DNA from: Gilvimarinus chinensis DSM 19667
Lineage (GTDB): Bacteria > Pseudomonadota > Gammaproteobacteria > Pseudomonadales > Cellvibrionaceae
NCBI RefSeq assembly: GCF_000377745.1
Contig: NZ_KB898707.1
Location: 368,482 to 432,481, forward strand
DNA: 64,000 nucleotides
Reading direction: 5' to 3'
Shown: piece after piece, positions 13,950 through 21,453 of the stretch
How the letters are laid out: every line of letters starts with the position of its first letter
How positions within the stretch are numbered: the first letter of the stretch is position 1
Program-made: the position numbers and the translations under genes
The notes under the pieces: generated by a model
Database searches by the model: none
What the model saw: the letters and a program-made list of their open reading frames with translations, nothing else
What the model was told of the DNA's origin: nothing

Positions 13950-14476
13950 TAAATAAATTTCTACTTTGGATAACAAGTTTTATGCCCGCCAAGGCGATTG
14001 ACCTGGACGGTCAGTATTACATCGAGCGGTACCGGGTTTTTAAACTCGGAAAACTTGAGGTGTTGCTTCATCGCTATTTGGGCAGCGACGGTGACAGCGA
14101 GGTTCACGATCATCCGCATTACTGGTGTTTAGGTATTCCGTTGCGCGGTGGTTATCTGGAAGAGCGCGTGGTGGGTTTTGACCCGGATAGCCCGCACGGC
14201 TGGTATTCCAAGTTCATAAAGGTTCGCCCCTGGCGCTGGAATTTCGTCAGCGCCATGCGCTGGCATCGTATCGCGGTCGTAGAGCCTGGAACCTGGACGC
14301 TGTTTATCCGCTGGAATCGCTTTAAGGGTTGGAGTTTTGCGCGTAAGGCGTGGGCGTATTCTGACCCTGGTAAATCGGAAATTAAATTCGTTCAGCCGTA
14401 TGAAAGCACTGGCGATGATTGGGTAGTTGGTGCGCTGAAAGGGGCTGAGTTTCGCAAGGCGAGAGGTACAGAGTAG
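13946..14476 (+). CDS. cupin-like phage protein (176 aa)
   Basis: GTG start overlaps the methyltransferase stop (GTGA), with a GGAGGC ribosome binding site. The pattern DSEVHDHPHYWCLGIPLRGG followed later by RWHRIAVVEPGTWTLF gives the two His-containing beta motifs of a cupin barrel, with HxH and a later His as metal ligands. Such phage proteins may be dioxygenase-like or sugar/base-modifying, but the substrate is unknown. Coupling to the methyltransferase hints at a DNA-modification link. Confidence 0.55.
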   Translation: MINKFLLWITSFMPAKAIDLDGQYYIERYRVFKLGKLEVLLHRYLGSDGDSEVHDHPHYWCLGIPLRGGYLEERVVGFDPDSPHGWYSKFIKVRPWRWNFVSAMRWHRIAVVEPGTWTLFIRWNRFKGWSFARKAWAYSDPGKSEIKFVQPYESTGDDWVVGALKGAEFRKARGTE

Positions 14477-14478
14477 CT

Positions 14479-14940
14479 ATGGGGCAGTCGTTTCGCATTA
14501 ACAGCGAGCACACTTGGAATTGTTTTGTGGCCAATGCTCGTGCTCTTTACGACGAGCATAAGTTTATTACTTTTCCGGCTCCGCGCATTGGTGCTGATCG
14601 CTCACTGGATCAGAACGCGCTTTTCCATGTGTGGGCGCGGGAGTTTGCCGCGTACATGATGCGCTGTGATGTGAGGGACGTTACTGAAAACCAGCTCGAA
14701 GTTACCAAAAAGCGGTTAAAGCGGACGTTCTACGGTGCCACTGGCAATGCCTGGATGGTGTATGAGGAAACCTGCCCGCTAACAAAGCGCGTTGAGAAAG
14801 GATTTACCAGTTCTAAAAGCTGGGGGCGGGGGGAAATGTTTGAGTTTTTAACTTGGCTCCAGTGGATCGCGGGCGAGCGTGGTTGTTTGCTGGAATCCAA
14901 GGGTGAGTACGCGAAGTTGCAGCGGGAGCAAAATCAGTAA
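14479..14940 (+). CDS. NinB-like recombination protein
   Basis: The segment RIGADRSLDQNALFHVWARE with following basic helices (ENQLEVTKKRLKRTFYG) resembles the lambda NinB/Orf family, which binds single-stranded DNA and stands in for RecFOR. Length 153 is close to the family's usual size. It lies in the stretch of small genes that corresponds to the lambda nin region. The assignment is by pattern only. Confidence 0.55.
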   Translation: MGQSFRINSEHTWNCFVANARALYDEHKFITFPAPRIGADRSLDQNALFHVWAREFAAYMMRCDVRDVTENQLEVTKKRLKRTFYGATGNAWMVYEETCPLTKRVEKGFTSSKSWGRGEMFEFLTWLQWIAGERGCLLESKGEYAKLQREQNQ

Positions 14941-15350
14941 TGAAAACCAAAAAGAAAAAATCGAATATGCGTAAGCGGGCGCGCGCTGGGGTTAAGGGTT
15001 TGATCGTTCGCTGGGCTGACATTGATCCATTACGAGAAACGCGAGAGCAAATTGCCGGGCAGATAGACCACCGTAACCCGGTATTACGGTTGTGTGCTCA
15101 AGAGGTCTTCCGTGATTTTGGCGAGTGGATTACTCACAAAGAGCCGTTCCGCTGGCTGGTGAAAGTGATCTGTGTTTTCGATTACCCGAATGGCACGACT
15201 CAGCGCGAAGAGCGGGAGCTTGAGGCGTTTGCGACTATCGACGCGATTAACGAGCACTGTATGGAGTGCATCGAGGAAATGTACCGGCACGGCGATATGA
15301 GCTGCTACCGGCATACAGAATTTGAAATTGAGTGCGTGGGGGTTAAGTGA
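14940..15350 (+). CDS. hypothetical protein of the nin-like region (136 aa)
   Basis: Starts TAATG-overlapped with the NinB-like gene. The N-terminus is very basic (KTKKKKSNMRKRARAGVKG), followed by a compact acidic domain with four Cys. A nucleic-acid-binding role is plausible from the basic tail. No family is recognised. Confidence 0.55.
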   Translation: MKTKKKKSNMRKRARAGVKGLIVRWADIDPLRETREQIAGQIDHRNPVLRLCAQEVFRDFGEWITHKEPFRWLVKVICVFDYPNGTTQREERELEAFATIDAINEHCMECIEEMYRHGDMSCYRHTEFEIECVGVK

Positions 15351-15514
15351 TGAAAAAAATAGTCGAGTGTATCGATACAGTGCTTATTCTGTGTGCTTTG
15401 GTTTTATTGACGGCAGCAATATACACCGCAAAAGATGTTTTTCAGTGGGCGGTGTGCTTTTCACTCTTGAGTCTGATTCGTGGTGGGCAAAAAAATGCAA
15501 AGAGTGGCGACTAA
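15350..15514 (+). CDS. small two-helix membrane protein (54 aa)
   Basis: ATG at 15350 overlaps the previous stop (TGATG). The frame encodes about 54 residues with a first hydrophobic helix (VLILCALVLLTAAIY) and a second weaker one (FQWAVCFSLLSLI), and a basic C-terminus. Possibly a membrane-located exclusion or takeover peptide; function unknown. Confidence 0.5.
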   Translation: MKKIVECIDTVLILCALVLLTAAIYTAKDVFQWAVCFSLLSLIRGGQKNAKSGD

Positions 15515-15845
15515 AAACACTCGCGGCCCCAATGCGGCCGAAAAGCGGCACATGGCTTGGGTGAAAGAGCGGGGCAAATGTGCGGCCCTGGACGTATTCA
15601 CGGCGGTAACTGCCCATCATTGCGAAGGTGCGACGTTTCGCCATAACAAGGTGTTGGTGGGGCACTGGTTCGTACTTGGGTTAAGCAAGCTGGCTGATGA
15701 TTTTGTTACGCACGGCAGTCGCCGGAAGTTTAGAGAGCAGTTTGGCCCGCAGTCAGAATTGTGGTTGCGCCAGCTGGAAGATTACCCGCACCAGGACGAG
15801 GTGCCATACGAGGTTGTGGAGGCTATACGCGCATGGGGCAGGTAG
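15495..15845 (+). CDS. Ref/HNH-like nuclease family protein, degenerate (116 aa)
   Basis: The order NAAEKRHMAWVKERGKCAAL, AHHCEGA, then VGHWFVLGLS and SRRKFREQFGPQSELW resembles phage Ref-type RecA-dependent nucleases. The later Cys-x2-His-His of the usual HNH metal site is replaced by SKLADD, so catalysis may be lost. The ATG at 15495 with GGTGGG upstream is preferred over GTG 15480. It precedes the RuvC-like gene, in keeping with a recombination-repair cluster. Confidence 0.5.
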   Translation: MQRVATKNTRGPNAAEKRHMAWVKERGKCAALDVFTAVTAHHCEGATFRHNKVLVGHWFVLGLSKLADDFVTHGSRRKFREQFGPQSELWLRQLEDYPHQDEVPYEVVEAIRAWGR

Positions 15846-16294
15846 TGATAGGCGTGGACCCCGATTCGGAACGTCACGGTTATGCCGTGTATCTGGATGG
15901 TAAGTTGAAGGTGTGCACTACGGCGACGACCGTTGAAATCATTGTCGAGCATCTGCCGGTTTGGCTGGAGCAGGGCGATGTGATTTTCAGTATTGAAAAC
16001 GTCATGGCCAATCAGTTTGTGTACCGCCGCAACAAAAAACAGACAAAAGCGGCCGAGTCGAAAGTGGCTATGAGTATTGGCCGGTGCCAGAACGCACAGA
16101 TGGAGCTAATGCGCTGGCTTGATCATTACGGTGTGCCTTATGTGCTTTATAAGCCTCAGCGCGGTAACTGGGCGGACGCGGACAACAAGCCGTTGTTTGA
16201 AAAATTGACGGGCTGGACTGGGCGGTCTAACGCCGATGGGCGGTCAGCTGCGTTCTTCGGGTTTTTGGCGTTAAGAGATGGGGGTAAAAAATAA
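15833..16294 (+). CDS. RuvC-like Holliday-junction resolvase
   Basis: The start MGQVVIGVDPDSERHGYAVY gives the RNase-H-fold strand with the first catalytic Asp. IFSIENVMA supplies the catalytic Glu, and the C-terminal NADGRSAAFFGFLAL supplies the last Asp. The 153-residue length suits a phage RuvC relative, which cuts four-way junctions before packaging. It overlaps the preceding gene by 13 bases. The longer frame upstream is non-coding in the first 24 codons. Lambda uses Rap or RusA in this position, so function and context agree. Confidence 0.75.
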   Translation: MGQVVIGVDPDSERHGYAVYLDGKLKVCTTATTVEIIVEHLPVWLEQGDVIFSIENVMANQFVYRRNKKQTKAAESKVAMSIGRCQNAQMELMRWLDHYGVPYVLYKPQRGNWADADNKPLFEKLTGWTGRSNADGRSAAFFGFLALRDGGKK

Positions 16295-16587
16295 TGATTT
16301 TATCGGTAGAGCAGGGTGATGTTATTGAGGCGGTACGCGCGATAGTGGGTTACACCGGGGCGGTTTATAGCGTGGCGGTCAGGGCGAAAGTTGAGTGCAA
16401 GGTTCCGGGTGGATTTATTCACGTAGATATTCCGCCTCAAGACGGCGGTGGGTATGGCACGACCTTGGTGCAAAAGTACCAAAACCTAGATGCTGGAGAT
16501 TGGTGTTGTGCTGCGCTCGTAGACCTTCCGGGCGAACCCCGACCTATTTGGGTGGCGGCACCAATACCGGTTAAAGAAGCCGCGTAA
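16294..16587 (+). CDS. hypothetical protein (97 aa)
   Basis: Starts TAATG-overlapped with the resolvase gene. It is short, beta-rich and soluble (GYTGAVYSVAVRAKVECKVP), without a recognisable motif. Likely an accessory gene of the nin-like region. Confidence 0.5.
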   Translation: MILSVEQGDVIEAVRAIVGYTGAVYSVAVRAKVECKVPGGFIHVDIPPQDGGGYGTTLVQKYQNLDAGDWCCAALVDLPGEPRPIWVAAPIPVKEAA

Positions 16588-16646
16588 GAGTTTTATGTTC
16601 TGGCAAGTTTGGGGAAGCAAGCCAGTGTATTTTTATTGGGGGTTAT

Positions 16647-17267
16647 ATGAGATACACGACCGCGCGCGTTGCGATACACGCTGCTTACCTGACTGGCGAG
16701 AAAGGGATTGATCCAAAAGACGTTGCTGAAAAATTTGGCATTAGCCGCTCGCGCCTGAGTGATGATATTCGCATCGTCCAGCAAGTGGAGTGCGGGTATA
16801 TCCAAAAGGCGATGGACCGACTCAAAGAGCGCGACCGCGCACTGTACGCCTGGAATATGTTTGCTTATGCACCACCGGGGGCGGCTCATGGTTTTGAACG
16901 CTCCTGGGTGCTGGAATGGCTGGTTAGGCGCTACCTGGAGGAAACCGGGGTAAACCCGCTGCTGGATATGCGTCTGCAGATGCTGGCCCGTATCGCAATG
17001 CAGGACTATGCGTTAATGGATCGCCAGGGTAGCCGTCGCCGCCGCCCTAATAGCGACTTTGACCGGGCCTTAATGTTGCCTGCCGGAGAGTACAAGCAGG
17101 GCAGCCCATGGCACCGGGCGTTTTACCGGTTTTACGACTACTGCAAAGAGCTGCCAGAGCGCAGTCTGCCGCCGATAGGCAAGGTTATCGGCATAATGCT
17201 GGATCAGGCTGAGGGTGATCCTGATGCGGCTGAGCGTTTACGAAAAGAGTTGGGGGTAGCGGCGTGA
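16647..17267 (+). CDS. helix-turn-helix protein in the antiterminator (Q) position
   Basis: Residues 24-45 form a helix-turn-helix (DPKDVAEKFGISRSRLSDDI). The rest is helical with a basic segment (QGSRRRRPNSDFDRAL) and a C-terminal SLPPIGKVIGIMLDQ. It is the last early gene before the accessory membrane genes and the late region, where lambdoid phages encode late antiterminator Q. No Q sequence signature is evident, so late-gene activation is an inference from its location and DNA-binding look. Confidence 0.55.
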   Translation: MRYTTARVAIHAAYLTGEKGIDPKDVAEKFGISRSRLSDDIRIVQQVECGYIQKAMDRLKERDRALYAWNMFAYAPPGAAHGFERSWVLEWLVRRYLEETGVNPLLDMRLQMLARIAMQDYALMDRQGSRRRRPNSDFDRALMLPAGEYKQGSPWHRAFYRFYDYCKELPERSLPPIGKVIGIMLDQAEGDPDAAERLRKELGVAA

Positions 17268-17345
17268 AATCATGGAGTTTGGCGTGCTAGCACGACTGAA
17301 AATTCTGCAGTAGACTCGGCCTTTTTGTGTGGTTTCGAGGGATTT

Positions 17346-18215
17346 ATGAAGGATAAGGCAAAATTGGAATTTTGGCATTTGCCGGAAGCTCGGTCAGTGT
17401 GTTCCGTAGGGGTAGGAATAACGGTTATTTGGTCTGCCTTCCTGCTTGATGGTAGTCGTGATTTATTGGCTTTAGGCTGCTATGAGGGGGCTAACAAGTT
17501 CCTTTTCGAAATACTTAAAGCCCCCCTTAGGGTTTTGGCCGGTACGGTTGCGCTACTGGCATTAATTGCAGTAAATCATCGCTCAGTGCAATCGGCAGCA
17601 GCTATTGAGCTACAGGGCTCGCAAAATGCGCTTAGAAACTACCTTGATCACCTTAAGGAGTTCCGGGAGTACGCCCAGGAAAAGCAGAAATCTTTAAAAA
17701 AGGTAAGTGTTGATGTGGATCAGGCTTATCGATATTTCTACCCCAAATCTAATTCCCAGGCCCCTTTGCTTTCCGGTGTCCATCTGCATAACTTTATTCG
17801 AGATGTGTACCTGCTTTGTGATCTTATTTACGAGGCGAGAAGGATGACAAGCAGAGAACGCAGAAAGCAGTGGGATATTATTTGCCAAAAGATAGAAATA
17901 AAACTGTCTGACATGGAAATGCACGCTGGAGGGATGGGGCTTAGGCTTCTTGGAAGTTTTTTGGGTACGGTCAATGCTGGAGACTCATGCTTAGAGGATT
18001 TCTTTAATGACACAGATGATCGCGTGACAAAGGTGCTGAATATAACGTATATCCTAGAGTTTGTTGATGTTGTATTTGCTTTTGATCCACACGCAGAGGT
18101 AGTTGATATAAGACCTCTCAAGAGGAAGTATCACACCACTCTATGCATGCTAGGGTTGAACTATAATAAAAATTATGGAGTTCCTGGCTCCGAGAACGGT
18201 GATAAGTATGAATAA
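17346..18215 (+). CDS. two-TM membrane protein, paralogue 1 (289 aa)
   Basis: ATG 17346 has GAGGGA 5 bases upstream and is preferred to 17325. TM helices lie at about 18-35 and 59-76, followed by NHRSVQ and a cytoplasmic helical domain of about 210 residues with NYLDHLKEFREY and AYRYFYP. The next gene repeats the same architecture and motifs, so they are tandem duplicates. Two TM helices followed by a long soluble domain resembles putative Abi proteins of the putAbiC type. The DNA looks A+T-richer than its neighbours. This fits an inserted accessory gene, perhaps for superinfection exclusion. Confidence 0.65.
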   Translation: MKDKAKLEFWHLPEARSVCSVGVGITVIWSAFLLDGSRDLLALGCYEGANKFLFEILKAPLRVLAGTVALLALIAVNHRSVQSAAAIELQGSQNALRNYLDHLKEFREYAQEKQKSLKKVSVDVDQAYRYFYPKSNSQAPLLSGVHLHNFIRDVYLLCDLIYEARRMTSRERRKQWDIICQKIEIKLSDMEMHAGGMGLRLLGSFLGTVNAGDSCLEDFFNDTDDRVTKVLNITYILEFVDVVFAFDPHAEVVDIRPLKRKYHTTLCMLGLNYNKNYGVPGSENGDKYE

Positions 18216-19026
18216 GGTGGTGTTTGATCCAGGGAAGGGTTTTTTTGATTTGCCTATCGTATGGTGGGTCGGTGGATCTGGTCTAGCTTTGTTCGTGTCG
18301 GCCTTTATGGGGTATTTAGAGCCAGTTTCTAACTTGAAGTTTTGTTGGAATCCTAGCTGCCTGAATTACATATTTCTTGATGTAATGAAGGTTCCTTTAG
18401 GAGTATTGGCTGTTTTCGCTGCGATTCTTGGGTTAATGGCTACTCATCATCGCTCTAAACAAATGGCGGATCAAAACAATTTTACTAATTATTTTACCCA
18501 CTTAAAAGAGTTGCGCGAGTATCTTGATTCGCGCTCAGATAGTGATCAACTCCAAGGAGTGGAGTATAGTTTTGGGCGCGCATACAAGTGCTTCTACCCA
18601 CATGCCAAGAGAGGCGGATTAACAATAAGCTCATCCTATGTTTCGGAGGTATGCTCCAGTGTGGCAGAGCTAAATGACGCTCTTTTACGGGTTGATGAAA
18701 TAAGATCGTCTGATGGTGATGAAACTTGCAGTCAGGCCTTGGAAGGCCTAGAGGCCGCTTTTAAAAGAATAGCCCGTTATAGCACGTCCTGGCAGGTGCG
18801 AAGGATAGGCCCTTTTCCGGAGGGGGAGGGTTTCAAGGGCAACTTTCAAAAGGTTCTTTTCGAAGAAATGAGGGAAGATGCAGTTGATTCATTTTCTACA
18901 ATAGCTTTCGCTATGTGCTTCGTGGAGTTCGACCCCTTTTTTTATAGTGATGACTTCACTACGCAAGGGACTCTTTGTAAAGCTAATTTAATGAAGTTCA
19001 TGGGTATGCCTGAATTATTTGAGTAG
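18208..19026 (+). CDS. two-TM membrane protein, paralogue 2 (272 aa)
   Basis: The ATG at 18208 overlaps the end of paralogue 1 by 8 bases; an earlier ATG at 18175 lacks a ribosome binding site. TM helices lie at about 18-37 and 63-79, then THHRSKQ, NYFTHLKELREY and AYKCFYP, each matching paralogue 1 in order, while the rest has diverged strongly. Coupled translation suggests the two form a heteromeric membrane complex. The pair ends 20 bases before tandem LexA boxes and is followed by a terminator. Function is not known. Confidence 0.65.
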   Translation: MNKVVFDPGKGFFDLPIVWWVGGSGLALFVSAFMGYLEPVSNLKFCWNPSCLNYIFLDVMKVPLGVLAVFAAILGLMATHHRSKQMADQNNFTNYFTHLKELREYLDSRSDSDQLQGVEYSFGRAYKCFYPHAKRGGLTISSSYVSEVCSSVAELNDALLRVDEIRSSDGDETCSQALEGLEAAFKRIARYSTSWQVRRIGPFPEGEGFKGNFQKVLFEEMREDAVDSFSTIAFAMCFVEFDPFFYSDDFTTQGTLCKANLMKFMGMPELFE

Positions 19027-19046
19027 ATTGCTAAAACCCTCTTTTT

Positions 19047-19079
19047 CTGTATTTCGATACAGCCTGTATAAAAATACAA
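19047..19079. promoter_or_regulatory. tandem LexA (SOS) boxes
   Basis: CTGTATTTCGATACAG (19047-19062) is a full CTG-N10-CAG match with an AT-rich core, and CTGTATAAAAATACAA (19064-19079) matches except the last base. Centres are 17 bp apart, a spacing seen at strongly repressed SOS genes. A TATAAA hexamer (19067-19072) lies inside the second box with TTTCTG 17 bp upstream, giving a possible repressed promoter directed to the late region. Confidence 0.6.
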
Positions 19080-19149
19080 ATAATGGTTGAAACTCAAAAT
19101 TTTTAATCCTAGAATTCACTAAGTTGGGGTTTTCCCCGCTACCAAAACG

Positions 19150-19185
19150 AAAGGCCACTGGACTTCCCCCCGGTGGCCTTTTTTT
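19150..19185 (+). terminator. rho-independent terminator after the membrane-protein pair
   Basis: Stem AAAGGCCACTGG with CCGGTGGCCTTT (12 bp, one T-G pair), loop of about 8, then a run of T. It would end transcription of the early/accessory genes, or attenuate a transcript begun at the LexA-box promoter about 80 bases upstream. Confidence 0.8.
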
Positions 19186-19296
19186 ATGGGTATCGGACAA
19201 GGCCTGGTTGTTTCTTTCAATTACGAAGGTTCCCTGGCGGCCGGGTCTTGTCCAATGCCGTAAAGGGTTGCGCAATCGCGGCCGACGGTACAATTT

Positions 19297-19356
19297 TTCG
19301 GTGGCGTGGGCAGGTAGGTTAGTCACCTGCTGCCGGTTCGAATCCGGCCGCCGAAA
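19297..19356 (+). ncRNA. tRNA-like fold lacking a D arm
   Basis: Acceptor TTCGGTG pairs with CGCCGAA (one G-U), followed by an unpaired A. The T arm is canonical: GCCGG-TTCGAAT-CCGGC. The anticodon-position arm is GCAGGT/ACCTGC with a 9-base loop, and only GCGTGG lies where a D arm should be. No CCA is encoded. At 60 nt it cannot be a normal bacterial tRNA, but the T arm and acceptor would suffice for recognition by RNase P or EF-Tu. Confidence 0.5.
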
Positions 19357-19467
19357 TTCAAACACAGCCGGAGACGGTGCGACGGCCTGGCCAGCCGGTG
19401 TGTTCGGCCACCAATACTGTAGAGCTTTAATGCTGCCCGTGTAAGCTCAGCGGGCCCTGAATTCCAG

Positions 19468-19497
19468 CCCTGTTCGGTCTCCGAATGGGGTTTTTTT
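19468..19497 (+). terminator. terminator directly before the holin (tR'-like)
   Basis: A 10-bp stem CCCTGTTCGG/CCGAATGGGG with a TCT loop is followed by seven T. It stands 11 bases before the holin start, so lysis and virion genes need antitermination or an internal promoter. Confidence 0.8.
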
Positions 19498-19508
19498 ATG
19501 AGGTCTGA

Positions 19509-19823
19509 ATGAGTTTGAGTAATCACATATCACAACACGCAGAGCAGCTAATCATTGGTGCCAGCAATAAGGTTGTGGCCGTAGGTGCGAGTGCGTCGGG
19601 TGTGAGTGCAGTTGCTTCTCGCTCACAGGCTTTAACCGGGCTGGGGCTTGATGTAGTCGAGTGGTGCGGCGTTATCGGTGCTGTTGTAGCGGTCGCAGGC
19701 TTTCTGGTGAGCTGGTACTACCAGCATCAACGGAATAAGCGCGACATTGAGCACAAGCGCCAAATAATCGAGTTTCAGACTGGCCAGTACCCGGCCGTGA
19801 CGGAGTGTGAAAGTGAGCGCTAA
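19509..19823 (+). CDS. holin
   Basis: A 104-residue protein opening the lysis cassette. It has a hydrophobic Gly/Ala/Val-rich region at about 15-35 and a clear TM helix at about 52-70 (VIGAVVAVAGFLVSWYY), then a highly charged C-terminal tail (QHQRNKRDIEHKRQ), the form of a class II phage holin. It would control lysis timing by disrupting membrane potential, which releases the SAR endolysin encoded next. It overlaps the endolysin gene by 17 bases. Confidence 0.75.
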   Translation: MSLSNHISQHAEQLIIGASNKVVAVGASASGVSAVASRSQALTGLGLDVVEWCGVIGAVVAVAGFLVSWYYQHQRNKRDIEHKRQIIEFQTGQYPAVTECESER

Positions 19824-20304
19824 AGCGGGCGGTGTTGCTGGCCTGTCGCTTGCCGGTCTGCTGGCTATGTCATTTCTGATAAAGCCGCACGAGAGCAAGG
19901 TTAACGAAACCTACGTGGACCCGGTGGGCATTTACACAAGCTGCTACGGCCATACTGGGCCGGAAGTAGCGCCCGAACGTGTTTATAGCGACGTAGAATG
20001 CGAAAAGCTGCTGCATGAGGACGTAATAGAGCACGATTCTCAGCTTATGCGGCTTGTAAAGGTTCCGCTTAACGACGAAATGCGGGCCGCGCTTATCAGC
20101 TTTGTGTACAACGTGGGCGCGGGCAACTTGGCCAGCTCTACGCTACTGAAAAAACTCAATGCCGGTGATTACATCGGCGCTTGCCATGAATTGCCTCGCT
20201 GGATATACGGTGGCGGTCGCCCTTTGGGGGGGCTGGTTCGTCGCCGTGAGGCGGAATTGCAATTGTGCCTGCAAGGGGCGCGTAAGCATGCTGAAACTGA
20301 GTAG
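19807..20304 (+). CDS. SAR endolysin, GH24 lysozyme
   Basis: Residues 8-25 form a weak, Gly/Ala-rich N-terminal helix (GGVAGLSLAGLLAMSFLI), a signal-anchor-release segment as in P21 R protein. The lysozyme triad follows as Glu29-x8-Asp38-x5-Thr44, and the rest matches T4-type lysozymes (LNDEMRAALISFVYNVGAGN). The enzyme is exported by Sec, stays tethered and inactive, and cleaves the peptidoglycan glycan strands after membrane depolarisation. GTG start; a second GTG two codons later is also possible. Confidence 0.9.
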   Translation: MKVSAKAGGVAGLSLAGLLAMSFLIKPHESKVNETYVDPVGIYTSCYGHTGPEVAPERVYSDVECEKLLHEDVIEHDSQLMRLVKVPLNDEMRAALISFVYNVGAGNLASSTLLKKLNAGDYIGACHELPRWIYGGGRPLGGLVRRREAELQLCLQGARKHAETE

Positions 20305-20674
20305 CGCCGTTCAAGCGGGTGTTATCTATGTTTTGGCGGCTGTTGTCGTGGCCCTTGCGTCCGTGGGTGTGTATCAGCACATAGAGATAGGCCAATTAGA
20401 AACTCGGTTGGATGCCGAAAAATCTAAGGCTCTCGTAGCGTCGATCAATGCGGCAAGTGCCCAGGCGCAGATAGAGAGCCTAACCGTTGCCATCGAATCT
20501 CACGAAGACACTATCGCCGCACTGGAAGAAAAGCGCGATCAGCTGCGCAAAGACGCTGAAATTCGCGAGGCGCGTCACCTGGAGGCAATCGAAGCTATCA
20601 GGAAGGACGTTGCCGAAACTCCCGAGCAGGTAAGACAAAAGCTGATCCGGCATGCAAAAGACCGCAACTCTTAG
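20288..20674 (+). CDS. Rz-like inner-membrane spanin
   Basis: Starts at ATG 20288 inside the endolysin gene. An N-terminal membrane anchor (AGVIYVLAAVVVALASVGVY, about 9-28) is followed by a periplasmic coiled coil of about 90 residues. With Rz1 it should bridge the periplasm and fuse inner and outer membranes in the last lysis step. In-frame codons upstream of 20288 belong to the endolysin region and are not needed. Confidence 0.8.
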   Translation: MLKLSSAVQAGVIYVLAAVVVALASVGVYQHIEIGQLETRLDAEKSKALVASINAASAQAQIESLTVAIESHEDTIAALEEKRDQLRKDAEIREARHLEAIEAIRKDVAETPEQVRQKLIRHAKDRNS

Positions 20675-20918
20675 CCTGCTGCTGGCGCTGTCCGGGTGTG
20701 GGAGTAATCCCGTTATCGAATACCGCGAGGTGAAAGTGCCCGTGCACACGCCTTGCGTAGACGGTTGGCCGGAAGTGCCAGCTTGGGAAACCGCAACACT
20801 AGAAGATCAATCCACTCTGCCAGTGGTTGCCGACGCTTACATGATCGAGCTGGAGCAACGCAAAAACTACGAAAAACGGCTGGCAGACATAATCAAGGGG
20901 TGCATTACCGATGAGTGA
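20652..20918 (+). CDS. Rz1-like outer-membrane lipoprotein spanin
   Basis: A short signal with lipobox LALSGC gives a lipidated Cys at about residue 16. The mature part is small, includes a Pro-containing segment (VPVHTPCVDGWPEVPAW) and ends in a charged helix. The gene overlaps Rz by 23 bases in another frame, an overlapping rather than embedded spanin pair. It is 88 residues, longer than lambda Rz1. Confidence 0.75.
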   Translation: MQKTATLSLLLALSGCGSNPVIEYREVKVPVHTPCVDGWPEVPAWETATLEDQSTLPVVADAYMIELEQRKNYEKRLADIIKGCITDE

Positions 20919-21453
20919 AGAAGTATCGGCACTCGACCTGTTAAAGCAGCAGTTGGAGTATCTGGCTGAAAACATGAAAAAGCCGTCTCATTTGAAGATG
21001 GCTCAAGCTTTAGCTGATGGTCAAACACAAGCTGCAGCTTACAAGGCGTCAGGCGGAAAAGGTAAAGACCCTTACAAGTGTGGCAATGACCTAATTCGGA
21101 TAAATCCGGATATACAGCAATACGCTGATTTGGCCGTCAAAATTGCTTCAATTGAGGCTCAGGACGAGCTTGTGGGCACGCTGGACCAAAAACGTCGTGC
21201 GCTTTGGGACATTACTCAGCGCTGTATGACAGAGGTTGAGCCGAAGTATGTTGGCCACGGTGAAGAAAAAGAGCTGGTTGGTTACGTGTTTGATTCTCGC
21301 GGCGCTATCGGTGCCATTGCTGAGCTGAACAAAATGGACGGCGACTTGGCAGCGATTAAGACCGATAACAAGCATACGCACGAGTACGAAGATTTAAGCG
21401 ACGAAGATCTTGACCGTGAAATCGCTGAGCGCACCGGCGCAAAGCCGAGCTGA
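20911..21453 (+). CDS. terminase small subunit
   Basis: Residues about 25-75 form a helix-turn-helix-like DNA-binding region (KMAQALADGQTQAAAYKASG, then NDLIRINPDIQQYAD) of the Terminase_2 type, and the C-terminal third is acidic. It directly precedes and overlaps the large subunit gene and overlaps the Rz1 stop. It would recognise the packaging site and regulate the large subunit ATPase. Confidence 0.8.
   Translation: MSEEVSALDLLKQQLEYLAENMKKPSHLKMAQALADGQTQAAAYKASGGKGKDPYKCGNDLIRINPDIQQYADLAVKIASIEAQDELVGTLDQKRRALWDITQRCMTEVEPKYVGHGEEKELVGYVFDSRGAIGAIAELNKMDGDLAAIKTDNKHTHEYEDLSDEDLDREIAERTGAKPS

Larger units (their letters stand above)
19195..19497 (+). ncRNA. structured untranslated leader of the late operon
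   Basis: The 480-base stretch between the membrane-protein pair and the holin has no gene. After the terminator it holds a long-range helix GGACAAGGCC/GGTCTTGTCC (19195-19204 with 19244-19253), the tRNA-like fold, a third helix AACACA-G-CCGG/CCGG-TGTGTT (19361-19404), and a second strong terminator just before the holin. The layout parallels the lambda 6S RNA leader between pR' and the lysis genes, where Q allows read-through. Confidence 0.5.
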
